Source: MWCR01 sp049325475
GTDB lineage: Bacteria > Patescibacteriota > Patescibacteriia > 2-12-FULL-60-25
Assembly: GCA_049325475.1 (NCBI GenBank)
Contig: JBMOLN010000007.1
Location: 62,001-126,000 of the forward strand
Direction: 5' to 3'
DNA: 64,000 bases
Below, in pieces: positions 52,327 to 61,400 of this stretch (the first letter of the stretch is position 1; every line of letters starts with the position of its first letter). A model generated the notes under the pieces. The model was not told the DNA's origin. It ran no database searches and saw only the letters and a list, made by a program, of their open reading frames with translations. The translations under genes were made by a program, and so were the position numbers.

Positions 52327-53943
52327 TCAAGGCGACCAGTGCAGGATGGTTCCGTTGTTGCCGACTATGTACACGTCATTTGGACCGCTGCTCCATCCGG
52401 CCCTCAAACCCGTGCCGGAAGGCAGAGAAATTTTTGACCAGACCGCGCCGTCGTAATGCCAGACGATTCCGCCGGAGTATGGCAGGGCGTACACATCATT
52501 CGGCCCAGAGCCCCAAACCGCACTGCCGGTGGCGTCGGTTTGCACCTCGGTCCAGTTATTGCCGTCATAGTGCAAAGGATGGCCTCCGCTCACCATCATC
52601 CACGCGTCGTTGTCGGCCGAACCCCAGACGGCTTTGCCCTTGGCTTGGAATGAGAGCTGCCAGCTGTAGCCGTTCCAGCGACCGATATCATTGTTGTCCA
52701 CCGTCCATACCGAGCTGTAGGAAGCGCCCCAAACTTTCCAGGTGCCCGAGCTGGCCCAACTGCCCATGTTCTTGGTCTGCCAGTTGCCGTTCTTTTGATG
52801 GCAGGCTTTGCCTTCGCCCTCATAGACTGCAATGACCTCATTTGAACTGAACACCCGGATGTCGCTGAAGTCGGGATGGTAGTCATCCGCGCAAGGTTCC
52901 TGACCGGTCCATGTCTGGCCATCCGTTGAATGCAGGAGTTTGTTGTCCGAGCACGCGGCCCAGATATTGCCGGCTCCCGAGCCGTGGATGGCCGCAACAT
53001 AGTAGTTGCCGCCCGCGTAAACCTGGCTCCAGGCCGCTCCGTTGTACCGAAAGATTTTGCCGTACTCGCCGCTTATGAAAACATTGTCCGGACCGGAACC
53101 CCAAACCGTGTAAAGGTCGTCGCTCGTGGGTGCGGACAAAATGGTAAACGGCGGACGGCAGATTCCGGCCGCACAGGTTTCCGGGTTCGTGCAAGCCGGG
53201 CCGTTTCCGCACTTGCATGCGCCTCCCGCGCACGTATCCGCGAGCTCGGCATTGCAAGCCAAGCAGACATGTCCCGAAGTCCCGCACTGATCAAGGCCAA
53301 CCGCCGTGACGCAGACCGTTCCCTCACAGCAGCCATTTGGGCAATTGGTTGCATCGCAATGCGGCGGCTCGGGCATACATTCGTAGCTCTGGCCGCTCGC
53401 TTCGCAAACCGTGCCGGCCGTACACTCGGGGTCCACAATCTGCCACGCGCTTGCGCAATCGTTGCAGTCGCCGGCCAGCGCGCCGCACAACATGGGCTGA
53501 TTGCCCAAACATTTCACGTCGCCGTTGGCAGGACAATTCTGTGGTCCGCAGGTACAGCCCGCGTCCGCATTTTCCCCGGTCCCGGCATCCTGATCAGGCG
53601 GGGTGGCGGCGGTATCGGCTTGCGCATCGATTTTGACGCCTGCGTCCTGTGGATCCTCCGCATCCGGTAACCCTGCGTCCTGTATCTTTTTGACGCATCC
53701 CGCAACTTTCCCGGTCATCTTACATTCTTCGTCGCTCGCGCATTTTTGAGATGCTTGCGAAACGCCGATGCAGTAAACGTATTCATGAGGAGTTACGCAG
53801 TGTTCTATAACCGGACACATGCTTGCCGCGCCTTCGGGCTCGAAACCGCCGGGTTCGCTGGCGCATGCGTACAGAATCAAGACGAACACGCTTGCCCCGA
53901 TCAACCATGAAGCATTGGTGGGAGTGAGGCTCCGACTGTACAT
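52327..53943 (-). CDS. Cys-rich lipoprotein with beta-propeller-like repeats
   Basis: 538 residues. Lipoprotein signal (lipobox LYACA, Cys27), Asp/Ala-Gly spacer (DAGLPDAEDPQDAGV), a Cys-rich zone from about 125 to 265 (CNDCASAW, CPNGCCEGTVC, CKCGNGPACTNPETC), then repeated W-G-S-x-x-N-D-V-Y blades (YTVWGSGPDNVFISGEYG, AVWGSGPNDVYALPYSGG). This architecture is typical of myxobacterial surface lipoproteins. The gene is GC-rich against its surroundings. AAAGGAGG six bases before the ATG. Transfer from a Deltaproteobacterium-like source is plausible. Confidence 0.85.
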   Translation of the reverse strand: MYSRSLTPTNASWLIGASVFVLILYACASEPGGFEPEGAASMCPVIEHCVTPHEYVYCIGVSQASQKCASDEECKMTGKVAGCVKKIQDAGLPDAEDPQDAGVKIDAQADTAATPPDQDAGTGENADAGCTCGPQNCPANGDVKCLGNQPMLCGALAGDCNDCASAWQIVDPECTAGTVCEASGQSYECMPEPPHCDATNCPNGCCEGTVCVTAVGLDQCGTSGHVCLACNAELADTCAGGACKCGNGPACTNPETCAAGICRPPFTILSAPTSDDLYTVWGSGPDNVFISGEYGKIFRYNGAAWSQVYAGGNYYVAAIHGSGAGNIWAACSDNKLLHSTDGQTWTGQEPCADDYHPDFSDIRVFSSNEVIAVYEGEGKACHQKNGNWQTKNMGSWASSGTWKVWGASYSSVWTVDNNDIGRWNGYSWQLSFQAKGKAVWGSADNDAWMMVSGGHPLHYDGNNWTEVQTDATGSAVWGSGPNDVYALPYSGGIVWHYDGAVWSKISLPSGTGLRAGWSSGPNDVYIVGNNGTILHWSP

Positions 53944-53956
53944 GCTTGCCTCCTTT

Positions 53957-54664
53957 CTAGAGCAGCAGCGAATAGGCGCAGTCGCCGTTGGGGCCGGTCA
54001 TCTTCACCTCGCTCTGGCAGTAACGCAGCTGGGTTTCGTAATTGTAGTACTGCTCGCTGTTATCTAGGCAATCAATCATCCAGATCGTGCTTGCCTGAAC
54101 GCAGCAAAGTGCGGCGCACAAGCCTTCGCCCGAAGTGAAACCGTCATGGTTCTTGCCCGCCTCGTTCATGCAATTCGCTCCTTGAGATGCGGACCATGCA
54201 GTGCAGGCCGAAACCTCCACCGGATTGGGCATGATGGCGGCAATGGAATCCAGCAAGCCCAGTACAGACATGAACTGGCTCAAGCCCTTGCTCAAGTTGC
54301 CCACCAAGGCGCCGATCGCGCCAACCACGTCGTTGATGTTTTCGCTATCCATGACGTAATCGTACGTTTGCATGACTTGATCCTCCGCATCCGGCGGGAT
54401 CACATAGCCGTTGCGCTTCAGATCATCCATGTTGACGACCGCGTAAAGGACCAAGGCCAGATCCTCCCGACAGACCTCGGAGACCGGGACCTTGTGCAGA
54501 CGCGCCCGTTCCACCTCGAAGTAACTTGTTTTGACCCGGTTTTGCAGTTCGATGTACGGGGCCGCATGGTCAGGCTCGTCCTTCCGTTCAACCGTGCATC
54601 CCGCCATCTGCGAAACGCCGATCATAATTGCCACCGCGATTCCGAACAGGTATTGCTTCTTCAT
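53957..54664 (-). CDS. Lipoprotein of unknown function, GC-rich gene
   Basis: 235 residues. Lipoprotein signal (MAGC, Cys23). Helical domain with a long hydrophobic-Gly stretch (VVGAIGALVGNLSKGLSQFMSVLGLLDSIAAIM, in part) and a C-terminal Cys-rich part (CTAWSASQGANC, LCAALCCVQ, MIDCLDN, RYCQSEV). AAGGAGA eight bases before the ATG. Same high GC and codon style as the next gene downstream on this strand, 13 bases away, so they were likely acquired together. Family not recognised. Confidence 0.75.
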   Translation of the reverse strand: MKKQYLFGIAVAIMIGVSQMAGCTVERKDEPDHAAPYIELQNRVKTSYFEVERARLHKVPVSEVCREDLALVLYAVVNMDDLKRNGYVIPPDAEDQVMQTYDYVMDSENINDVVGAIGALVGNLSKGLSQFMSVLGLLDSIAAIMPNPVEVSACTAWSASQGANCMNEAGKNHDGFTSGEGLCAALCCVQASTIWMIDCLDNSEQYYNYETQLRYCQSEVKMTGPNGDCAYSLLL

Positions 54665-54769
54665 TCTGAGTTCTCCTTTTTTTCAAGGTTCATTTACTTA
54701 ATAAATATCAATCTTCTTGTTTTTCGTAAATTCATTCATCAACAAATTCGATACTAATGTGTAAAATGC

Positions 54770-54798
54770 TTGATATCTTAACAAAAATATGATATAAA
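54770..54798 (+). promoter_or_regulatory. Promoter of the TrmB-family gene
   Basis: -35 TTGATA (54770-54775), 17-base spacer, -10 TATAAA (54793-54798), 16 bases before the ATG, leaving a leader of about ten bases without Shine-Dalgarno. Confidence 0.6.
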
Positions 54799-54814
54799 AA
54801 AAATATATCTTTTT

Positions 54815-55561
54815 ATGTCTATTCTCATCCCTCAGCATATCAGCGATGAATTGCGAAAACTTGGGTTGCAAAAATCCGAGATCACGATTTATTTGTTTTT
54901 ACTGCAAAACGGACTCTCTGGACCGCCCGAAATTTCCCGCGCAACCGGAATCGCGAGGCCTAATTGTTATACAACCTTGCAATCATTAAAGGCGAGTAAT
55001 TTTATTGAAGAACGGCGTTATGGTAAGCGGAAAAAATATTCACCGAAAAATCCGGATAACATTCTTAATTTTATTGAATCCAAAAAACAAATCTTAAACA
55101 GTCTGCTGCCGGATCTAAATGCCATGCATGCCTCAAAATCCGGTAAACCGTCAGTAATATTTTATGAAGGTTTCGAGGAGATCAAACAGTTATACAATCA
55201 AACGCTTGAAGCCGAAGTTGCCTATGGCCTGGCTTCTACGAATAAACTTTTTAAACAAAATCCTGATTTTTTTGCTGATCATCTAAAAAGATGCAAAGCT
55301 AGGAATATGATTTTTTATGATATCTTGACACAAGATTCCAAAAAAGAAGCACTGGAAATCAATAAACCCATCTTAAAAGGGCTCTATCAAATGAAATTTT
55401 TACCCAAAGATATTTCGTTATCGGCGGATATTTTAATTTGGAACGACAAGATCTCGCTCTATTCGTTCGAGAAGGATGTTACGGCCATGGTTATCAAAAA
55501 TCAACAACTCGCTGATGCTCTCAAAATAATTTATAAACTCGCTTGGGATCAACTTAATTAA
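54815..55561 (+). CDS. TrmB-family transcriptional regulator
   Basis: 248 residues. The N-terminal winged helix is typical of TrmB: ELRKLGLQKSEITIYLFLLQNG, PPEISRATGIARPNCYTTLQSLKASNFIEE (in part), then a linker and a PLD-like C-terminal domain (VIFYEGFEEIKQLYNQTLEAE, AVAMVIKNQQLADALKIIYKLAW-type end). These proteins sense sugars in archaea; in Patescibacteria they are common orphans. Targets unknown. The neighbouring GC-rich lipoproteins are divergently transcribed. Confidence 0.9.
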   Translation: MSILIPQHISDELRKLGLQKSEITIYLFLLQNGLSGPPEISRATGIARPNCYTTLQSLKASNFIEERRYGKRKKYSPKNPDNILNFIESKKQILNSLLPDLNAMHASKSGKPSVIFYEGFEEIKQLYNQTLEAEVAYGLASTNKLFKQNPDFFADHLKRCKARNMIFYDILTQDSKKEALEINKPILKGLYQMKFLPKDISLSADILIWNDKISLYSFEKDVTAMVIKNQQLADALKIIYKLAWDQLN

Positions 55562-55601
55562 TGTCCAATAACCAATGACAAATAGCCGGAGTTTATTATT
55601 T

Positions 55602-55961
55602 TTAAGTTTCACTTAAATTCTTAATAAAACCGGCAATCATCTTTGAAATTTCAATTAATCTGTTTGATAGCCCATCAAAATCATCTGGAGAGATATAGTT
55701 CAACATAACCGCAAGATGCAGCATTGATCTTACTTCACCGCACGAGCCCTTGGCGATATTCAAATAATTTATAAATGCATTTGTTGTACCCCCCTCATAG
55801 CCTTCCGCAATATTATTCATAACAGAAACCGCAGCACGTTGTATTTGATCTCTGAAAGAATAATCCTTGCAATCTTTAAATACTGCATAAATTTCATAAG
55901 TTAAAGCCTTTGATTCCTGCCAGATCTTCATGTCCTCAAACTCAATGAACCTCATTACCAT
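55602..55961 (-). CDS. Four-helix-bundle (S23-type) protein
   Basis: 119 residues, full length. Pattern: FEDMKIWQESKALTYEIYAVF, FRDQIQRAAVSVMNNIAEGYEGG, FINYLNIAKGSCGEVRSMLHLAV, quoted in part. Homologues include proteins encoded in 23S rRNA intervening sequences; free-standing copies like this one are of unknown function. No rRNA gene is near. It is an intact relative of the truncated gene at 29920. Confidence 0.92.
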   Translation of the reverse strand: MVMRFIEFEDMKIWQESKALTYEIYAVFKDCKDYSFRDQIQRAAVSVMNNIAEGYEGGTTNAFINYLNIAKGSCGEVRSMLHLAVMLNYISPDDFDGLSNRLIEISKMIAGFIKNLSET

Positions 55962-55998
55962 ATTTAACTAAAATATTTAATGCAACTCTTGTTATTTG

Positions 55999-56541
55999 CT
56001 ATTTGCTATTGTCTATTAATGAAGCAAACCTCTCCCTCAACTTACTAAGTTTCGGAATAATTATGGCCTGACAATATGCTTTGTCGGGATTTTTTTTATA
56101 ATAATCTTTATGATAATCCTCAGCTTCATAAAAATCCGCCAAAGGTTCCACCGCAGTCACAATCGGATTATCAAATAAATTTTGCTCTTCCAAATCCTTG
56201 ATAAATGCTTCGGACTTTTGCTTCTGATCTTCATCAGTACACAAAATGATAGACCGGTATTGCTCGCCAACATCATTGCCTTGACGATTTATTGTTGTCG
56301 GATCATGCATTGCAAAAAATACACTCAGCAAATCCTCGAAAGAGATAACTTGCGGATCATATTCCACCCTGACAACCTCCGCATGTCCCGTATCTCCACC
56401 ACAAACCTGCTCATAACTTGGATTTGCAACAGTTCCGCCCGCATATCCGGGAGTCACAGCAACAACTCCTCGTAACTGTTTAAACACAGCCTCGCTGCAC
56501 CAAAAACAACCCGAACCAAAAACGACTATTTTATTTTTCAT
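55999..56541 (-). CDS. msrA: Peptide methionine sulfoxide reductase MsrA
   Basis: 180 residues. Repairs methionine-S-sulfoxide. Catalytic FGSGCFWCSEAVF, GYAGGTVANPSYEQVC, GHAEVVRVEYDP, and the HDPTTINRQGNDVGEQYRS substrate region are all present (in part here). Promoter with GTTAGTT words just upstream, ATG nine bases behind the -10 box. The last residues (IDNSK) and the TAG come from an AATAGCAAATAGC repeat. Confidence 0.96.
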   Translation of the reverse strand: MKNKIVVFGSGCFWCSEAVFKQLRGVVAVTPGYAGGTVANPSYEQVCGGDTGHAEVVRVEYDPQVISFEDLLSVFFAMHDPTTINRQGNDVGEQYRSIILCTDEDQKQKSEAFIKDLEEQNLFDNPIVTAVEPLADFYEAEDYHKDYYKKNPDKAYCQAIIIPKLSKLRERFASLIDNSK

Positions 56542-56550
56542 ACTGAATTT

Positions 56551-56579
56551 ACTTTAAACTGACAACCATCAACTAACAA
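56551..56579 (-). promoter_or_regulatory. msrA promoter formed by a GTTAGTTG repeat
   Basis: Minus strand -35 TTGTTA (56574-56579), 17-base spacer GTTGATGGTTGTCAGTT, -10 TAAAGT (56551-56556), nine bases to the ATG. Confidence 0.65.
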
Positions 56580-56609
56580 GAGTCAAATAATATCGCGAAG
56601 CGATACCAA

Positions 56610-56645
56610 CATTGTTAATTCTTAATTCTTAATTCTTAATTTAGG
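56610..56645. repeat. TTGTTAATTCTTAATTCTTAA repeat (family G), partly quoted
   Basis: Period-8 TTAATTC words behind the stop of the ABC permease gene. Confidence 0.6.
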
Positions 56646-56649
56646 GGCG

Positions 56650-57858
56650 TCATTCGCTCCTAAGCGCATCCACCGGATCCAAGCGGCTCGCCTTCCACGC
56701 CGGATACATGCCAAAAAATATTCCCACAAACACCGAAAATAAAAATCCAATCAACGATCCCGTCAAAGATGCCGCAACAGTCAAAACTCCAAAATGATTA
56801 ATAATGGGTACAGCCGCCATGGCCAAACCGATTCCCAAGATACCTCCAATCATTGATAAAGATACTGCCTCTGCTAAAAACTGAAATAAAATATTAGCAC
56901 GCTTGGCTCCGATTGCTTTGGAAATACCGATCTCTTTGGTTCGTTCTGCGACCGAGACAAGCATGACATTCATAATACCAATACCAGAAACCAATAAAAC
57001 GATTGCCGCAACCGATGTTAGCAGCATAGCCATAATATTTGCCGATTCTTGTGCAGCTCCCACCATACTTCCCGCATCCATCAACCTGAAATCATCATCT
57101 TGCGTTTCTTTTAATTTATGTTCCTCACGTAAAATCGCTGCAATCTCTTCCATAGCCGCATCAACATGATCCGGGGAATCCGCCAAAACCATGAGGCGCA
57201 ACCCGGCCCGCGATCCTAAAAGGGATTTGCTGGCAGTTTCATAAGGTGAAAACACGGCATCATCAAAGCTCATCATGGGCATATTTGCCCCATTCTCTGA
57301 AAGAATACCGATAACCTCAACTTTTCTGTTCGCCACGGAAATAATCTGTCCTAGTCCGGCCGCAACATCATCACCAAATAATTGCACGGCTGCTCCATGG
57401 CCCAAAACAACAACTTTACCGCGTGCTGCATTTTCCTCTTCCGTAAAAATTCTGCCGGACTGCAAAACCAAATTTGTAATATTAAAAAAACTGGCATTTG
57501 TTCCATAAATACTCAAACTTGCATCCGTGGATCCGTAAGATACCGTACCATTGCCCTGCTTCATAGCCGCAGCTTGAGAAATATACTGCCCCTTCTGTAA
57601 TATTACCGCTACATCCTCTTGCGACAATTTGGACGAAGCTGTCATAGCCCCGGGTCTGCCGCGGCTGTCCATGACAAAAATCGAAGTCACGCTTAAATTT
57701 TTAAATTGATTGGCAATGCTCTGTTTAGCCGCCTCACCAATGCCAAAAACCACTATAACCGTTGATACGCCGATAATAATTCCCAGCATAGACAAAGCCG
57801 TCCGTGCTTTATTGGACTTTAATGCATCTACCGCCATTACATATAAATCACCTATCAT
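56650..57858 (-). CDS. MacB/FtsX-type ABC permease
   Basis: 402 residues. N-terminal membrane helix followed by the periplasmic MacB_PCD domain, then three C-terminal helices of the FtsX fold (GIMNVMLVSVAERTKEIGISKAIGA, in part; typical EIGIRKAxGA motif). Works with the ATPase whose gene overlaps its start and the adaptor upstream. Such tripartite pumps act on proteins, peptides or macrolides by mechanotransmission. The substrate is unknown. Confidence 0.94.
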   Translation of the reverse strand: MIGDLYVMAVDALKSNKARTALSMLGIIIGVSTVIVVFGIGEAAKQSIANQFKNLSVTSIFVMDSRGRPGAMTASSKLSQEDVAVILQKGQYISQAAAMKQGNGTVSYGSTDASLSIYGTNASFFNITNLVLQSGRIFTEEENAARGKVVVLGHGAAVQLFGDDVAAGLGQIISVANRKVEVIGILSENGANMPMMSFDDAVFSPYETASKSLLGSRAGLRLMVLADSPDHVDAAMEEIAAILREEHKLKETQDDDFRLMDAGSMVGAAQESANIMAMLLTSVAAIVLLVSGIGIMNVMLVSVAERTKEIGISKAIGAKRANILFQFLAEAVSLSMIGGILGIGLAMAAVPIINHFGVLTVAASLTGSLIGFLFSVFVGIFFGMYPAWKASRLDPVDALRSE

Positions 57859-58553
57859 ACTCTATAATTATCATCGGTTACTACACCGTCACGCAAATAA
57901 ATAACTCTGTCTGCATAACGCGCAATATTATTCTCATGCGTCACCATCACAATGGTTCTGCCTTGCTTTTTTAAATCCAAAAATATTTCCATCAAATCCT
58001 TACTGGATTGCGTATCCAGTGCGCCAGTTGGCTCGTCCGCCAAAAGCAGCGTCGGATCATTCATTAGCGATCTGGCAATAGCTACTCTTTGCTGCTGCCC
58101 GCCCGAAAGCTCTGTTGGCTTATGATGCATCCTGTCTCCCAAACCCAAATCCGTTAATAAACTCCTCGCTTTTGTTAATCTTTGCGCTCTTGGCATACCC
58201 CCATAAAGTGCCGGCATGGCCACATTTTTTAATGCTGTGTATTTGGAGAACAAATTAAACTGCTGAAAGATAAAACCGATTTTTTTATTGCGGATAAAAG
58301 CCAAAGTATAATCATCTCTTACCTTGCCGATATTTTCACCAAAAAAATAATACTCTCCTTCGGACAACGGATGAAGGCAGCCTATGATATTTAATAGAGT
58401 AGACTTACCTCCCCCCGACGAACCCATAATAGCCACAAACTCTCCATTTTCAATTTTAAGATCAATACCGCGCAAAACCGGCACTTCATCGCCATTGGAT
58501 AAAAAATAAGATTTCTTAACCCCTTTCAACTCAATTGCCGAAGCTTTGCTCAT
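57855..58553 (-). CDS. MacB/LolD-type ABC ATPase
   Basis: 232 residues. Walker A GSSGGGKSTLLN, Q-loop FIFQQFNLF, signature ELSGGQQQRVAIARSL, Walker B LLLADEPTGALD, switch His MVTHENN. Overlaps both neighbours by four bases (ATGA-type coupling), forming an adaptor-ATPase-permease operon. Confidence 0.96.
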   Translation of the reverse strand: MSKASAIELKGVKKSYFLSNGDEVPVLRGIDLKIENGEFVAIMGSSGGGKSTLLNIIGCLHPLSEGEYYFFGENIGKVRDDYTLAFIRNKKIGFIFQQFNLFSKYTALKNVAMPALYGGMPRAQRLTKARSLLTDLGLGDRMHHKPTELSGGQQQRVAIARSLMNDPTLLLADEPTGALDTQSSKDLMEIFLDLKKQGRTIVMVTHENNIARYADRVIYLRDGVVTDDNYRV

Positions 58554-60538
58554 AGCCTGATAAACATTTGGCCTCCGCCCGAAGGGCCGCCGGATGAATT
58601 CGAGCCTGATCCGGTTCTGCTTGCACCGCTTCCCGATCCTGACGCCACAGTTCCGGAAACATACAAAACTTTATCGCCTTCTTTAAGGCCGCTGATAATT
58701 TCCACCACCTTGCCATCAGTAAATCCGGTTACAACCGGCGTCCATTCGCCGCTTTCCATCTGCACCGAAGGTTTGCCATTTACGTTTTTAACCGCGGATA
58801 CCGGAGTTACCAATACATCGTTACTCTCCGCAACAGCAAATTCCACAAAGGCCGTCATACCCTCGCGGATGCCCTCCGTGCCATCCGATTGCAGTAAAAC
58901 CTTAACCGGATAACTTGTAATACCATTTGAGTTTTGTTGTGATATAACGGAAACAAAACTCACAGAACCTTCAACCTGCACATCCTCGAGTGCATCAAAA
59001 GTCACATATGCTTTTTGTCCTACTGAAATTTTATTTATATCCGCTTCTTCAATACTTACCTCAATAAACAGAGTATCTTTATTCAAAATCTGCACAAAAG
59101 CCCCGGATTCATCTTTGGAAATCAAATCTCCTTGTTTGCCGTTAACCTCAACAACCTCGCCGTTAATCGGTGATTTTAAGGTCGCTTGGTCAATATTATA
59201 CATAACCCTGTCCAAACTGATCTTGGCGTTTTCCACGGATATTCTTGAGCTGGTCAAATCAACTTCTTTTGGCGGTTCCATCAAAGCATCATAATTCAAT
59301 TTCGCCTGTTCCAAAGAAATTTCTTTTAAACGCAAATTCGCATCCAATGTTGCCAGATCCTGCTCGGCCTTCTTTTTTGCAGCTTCCAAATCAGCCACGG
59401 CTTTTTCATAATTTATCTCGTAATTAGCCAAATTATTTTGCGCTGAAATTATACTTTGTCTGGACGATGAGATAGAAGACAAACTGCTAGCTATGGACGA
59501 TCTCATGGAAGAAACCGACGATTTCAAAGAATCCAATTCGCTTTGTGTAAAATCAGCCGACGTCATGGAATAATCCAAAACTCTTTGCAAATCCAAATAA
59601 TGAGCCTGCAAGGCTTCCAATGCCGTTTTAGCTGTGTCTGCCGCCGATTGTATGCTTTCATGAGAGCTATCCGCTGAAAGTCCGATCATAACGGAATCCA
59701 GAATATTTTTTTGCGTTTTGGACAAATTATAACTAATCTCAGCCGCAGTATATGAACCCGAATTCAAAACCCCGATATACGGTTTGTATTCCAAGGCGCC
59801 AACCTCATCATCAACTCCCAAAATATCATCGGATTTTGAGAGGGCGTTGCCGATGGTAATAGCCACTGATTGTACCGTATTAAACAAGCCCTCATAAGCA
59901 TTTTGCACAATCTGACTTGTATCTGCATTCTGATTCAATTGTAAATTCAGCTTAGCGGTTTCCACGCTTCTCTCTGCATTGGCAATATTTTGCTCTGCCG
60001 TTGCCCTGGATTGTTCATTGGAAATCTTTATTTGCTCCAAAGCAATCTCCGCCTGCTCAATGGAAGCTTTAGCCTGCGCTATCTCCTGGTCTGTTGGCGG
60101 CTGCAGCTTTAATTCTAAATTATTCAAAGCCGATTTATAAGAATTTTGCGCGCTGCGCAAATCAAATTGGTTGGACGCCGTATCCATTGTCGCAATCTTA
60201 TCTCCCTGCTTGATTTGTTGCCCTTCTTTTATATAAAGATTGTTAATCGTGACACCGGTCACAGGATATGAGAGCGCAACCATATCATCAGCGGTTACTT
60301 TGCCGTCAGCTTCGATGGCAACCCGGACATCATCGCGTTTTACGGTCCAAACTTCTTGCTTAGCCTGTGCAACCTGCGTTGAACTGTCCTTTCTTATACC
60401 AAAATACCAAACCGCAACAGATATTACAGACAATAAAACCAGTGCTGATAAAATCTTTTTCAACCCCCAACCCCCTGTAAAAACTCTTGTCACTTTGGAC
60501 TTTCTACTTTCCTCTAGTATCGATTTTTCATCAGACAT
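58550..60538 (-). CDS. MacA/HlyD-like membrane-fusion adaptor
   Basis: 662 residues. Membrane anchor (about 27-46), biotinyl-lipoyl half (NNLYIKEGQQIKQGDKIATMD), a very long coiled coil with a central insertion (about 110-430, including ILGVDDEVGALEYKPYIG), second lipoyl half (SPINGEVVEVNGKQGDLIS), beta-barrel and membrane-proximal domains, and a Gly/Ser-rich tail (SGSGSGASRTGSGSN). Longer than usual MacA (about 370). The extra coil could span a thick envelope. Overlaps the ATPase gene. Confidence 0.92.
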   Translation of the reverse strand: MSDEKSILEESRKSKVTRVFTGGWGLKKILSALVLLSVISVAVWYFGIRKDSSTQVAQAKQEVWTVKRDDVRVAIEADGKVTADDMVALSYPVTGVTINNLYIKEGQQIKQGDKIATMDTASNQFDLRSAQNSYKSALNNLELKLQPPTDQEIAQAKASIEQAEIALEQIKISNEQSRATAEQNIANAERSVETAKLNLQLNQNADTSQIVQNAYEGLFNTVQSVAITIGNALSKSDDILGVDDEVGALEYKPYIGVLNSGSYTAAEISYNLSKTQKNILDSVMIGLSADSSHESIQSAADTAKTALEALQAHYLDLQRVLDYSMTSADFTQSELDSLKSSVSSMRSSIASSLSSISSSRQSIISAQNNLANYEINYEKAVADLEAAKKKAEQDLATLDANLRLKEISLEQAKLNYDALMEPPKEVDLTSSRISVENAKISLDRVMYNIDQATLKSPINGEVVEVNGKQGDLISKDESGAFVQILNKDTLFIEVSIEEADINKISVGQKAYVTFDALEDVQVEGSVSFVSVISQQNSNGITSYPVKVLLQSDGTEGIREGMTAFVEFAVAESNDVLVTPVSAVKNVNGKPSVQMESGEWTPVVTGFTDGKVVEIISGLKEGDKVLYVSGTVASGSGSGASRTGSGSNSSGGPSGGGQMFIRL

Positions 60539-60539
60539 A

Positions 60540-61238
60540 TTAATTTTGCGCTTGTGAATTTCCTCCGTTATTCATCCTCCTCATCCCTCCGCCCATAAGC
60601 GAAACGAATTCCGCGACTTTCTTATCCTGAACTTCCTGGTTCAGCCAAACGGTTATCATACTGTCTTTTTCAATATCCGAAAAAGACAATTGATTACCGG
60701 CACCCGGTTCACCTCCCGGCCTGAATCCGCCTATTATCGGAATCCCGACAGGTATTGTAATAGTTTCCGATCCGATGCTTCTTTCTTTCAACTGTTTAAT
60801 CATTTCTTTACGCGCTTCTTCCATGGCCGTTCTGTCAAAAGCCTGTCCGTCTTGCCCTTGTCCGCGAAATCCTCCGCCCATTCCCGGACCGCCCATCATC
60901 CTGCCTCCGCCGGTGCCGCCGTTCGCTCCCAAAGCCTGCGTTGGATTAAAACCCGATCCTTGTCTTTGATTCTGATTGGCATCGCCTTGTGCATCTCCCG
61001 TTCCATCAGGTCTTGCTTGGCGCATCGGCATATCCTCTTCATTAAATAATAAAATAGTCATCTGGTTGCCAACCATATTGCTCACCATACCCATCATATC
61101 CGGCTCCCTTTCCGGCCTCTGCACCATCAAAACCTCGTCTTGCGGCAAGTTCTGCGTCGCCTCTGCTTCCGCGCTTCCGCACCCTGGCAATAAAAAAACG
61201 CTTAACAAAGCGGTTGCAACAAAAAACTTATTATTCAT
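60540..61238 (-). CDS. Met/Gly-rich lipoprotein of the export operon
   Basis: 232 residues from MNNKFF; nine extra upstream residues are possible. Lipobox LLPGC (Cys20 or so). Met/Gly/Gln-rich middle (GGGRMMGGPGMGGGFRGQGQ) and a C-terminal half with ETITIPVGIPIIGGF. Only one base separates it from the adaptor gene, so it belongs to the MacAB-like operon, perhaps as an accessory or cargo-binding part. Family unknown. Confidence 0.75.
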   Translation of the reverse strand: MNNKFFVATALLSVFLLPGCGSAEAEATQNLPQDEVLMVQRPEREPDMMGMVSNMVGNQMTILLFNEEDMPMRQARPDGTGDAQGDANQNQRQGSGFNPTQALGANGGTGGGRMMGGPGMGGGFRGQGQDGQAFDRTAMEEARKEMIKQLKERSIGSETITIPVGIPIIGGFRPGGEPGAGNQLSFSDIEKDSMITVWLNQEVQDKKVAEFVSLMGGGMRRMNNGGNSQAQN

Positions 61239-61289
61239 AGATATTTCTTGCCTATTTATACGCAAAAAACTTATTCTTCTTTCACAACT

Positions 61290-61400
61290 CTGTCAAGAGC
61301 AGACGCTAGACGCTGGACTCTGGACACTAAACTAAAGTACTCAATGCTCCGTGCTCCGTGCTCCGCGCTTGAATCCTCCGAAGCTTCATGCAAAGGAGGA
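61290..61400. repeat. GCTAGACGCTGGACTCTGGAC and GCTCCGTGCTCCGTGC repeat spacer
   Basis: Tandem GACGCTGGACTCTGGACAC words followed by GTGCTCCGTGCTCCGCGC. A separated GTGCTCCGTGC copy overlaps the cbiB 3' end, giving its last residues (ARSTSS). Confidence 0.7.

Noticed and set aside
52380..53670. Long plus-strand reading frames across the GC-rich lipoprotein gene
   Set aside because: Shadows of a GC-rich minus-strand gene; no ribosome site, no domain, and the minus-strand product has signal, Cys and blade motifs.
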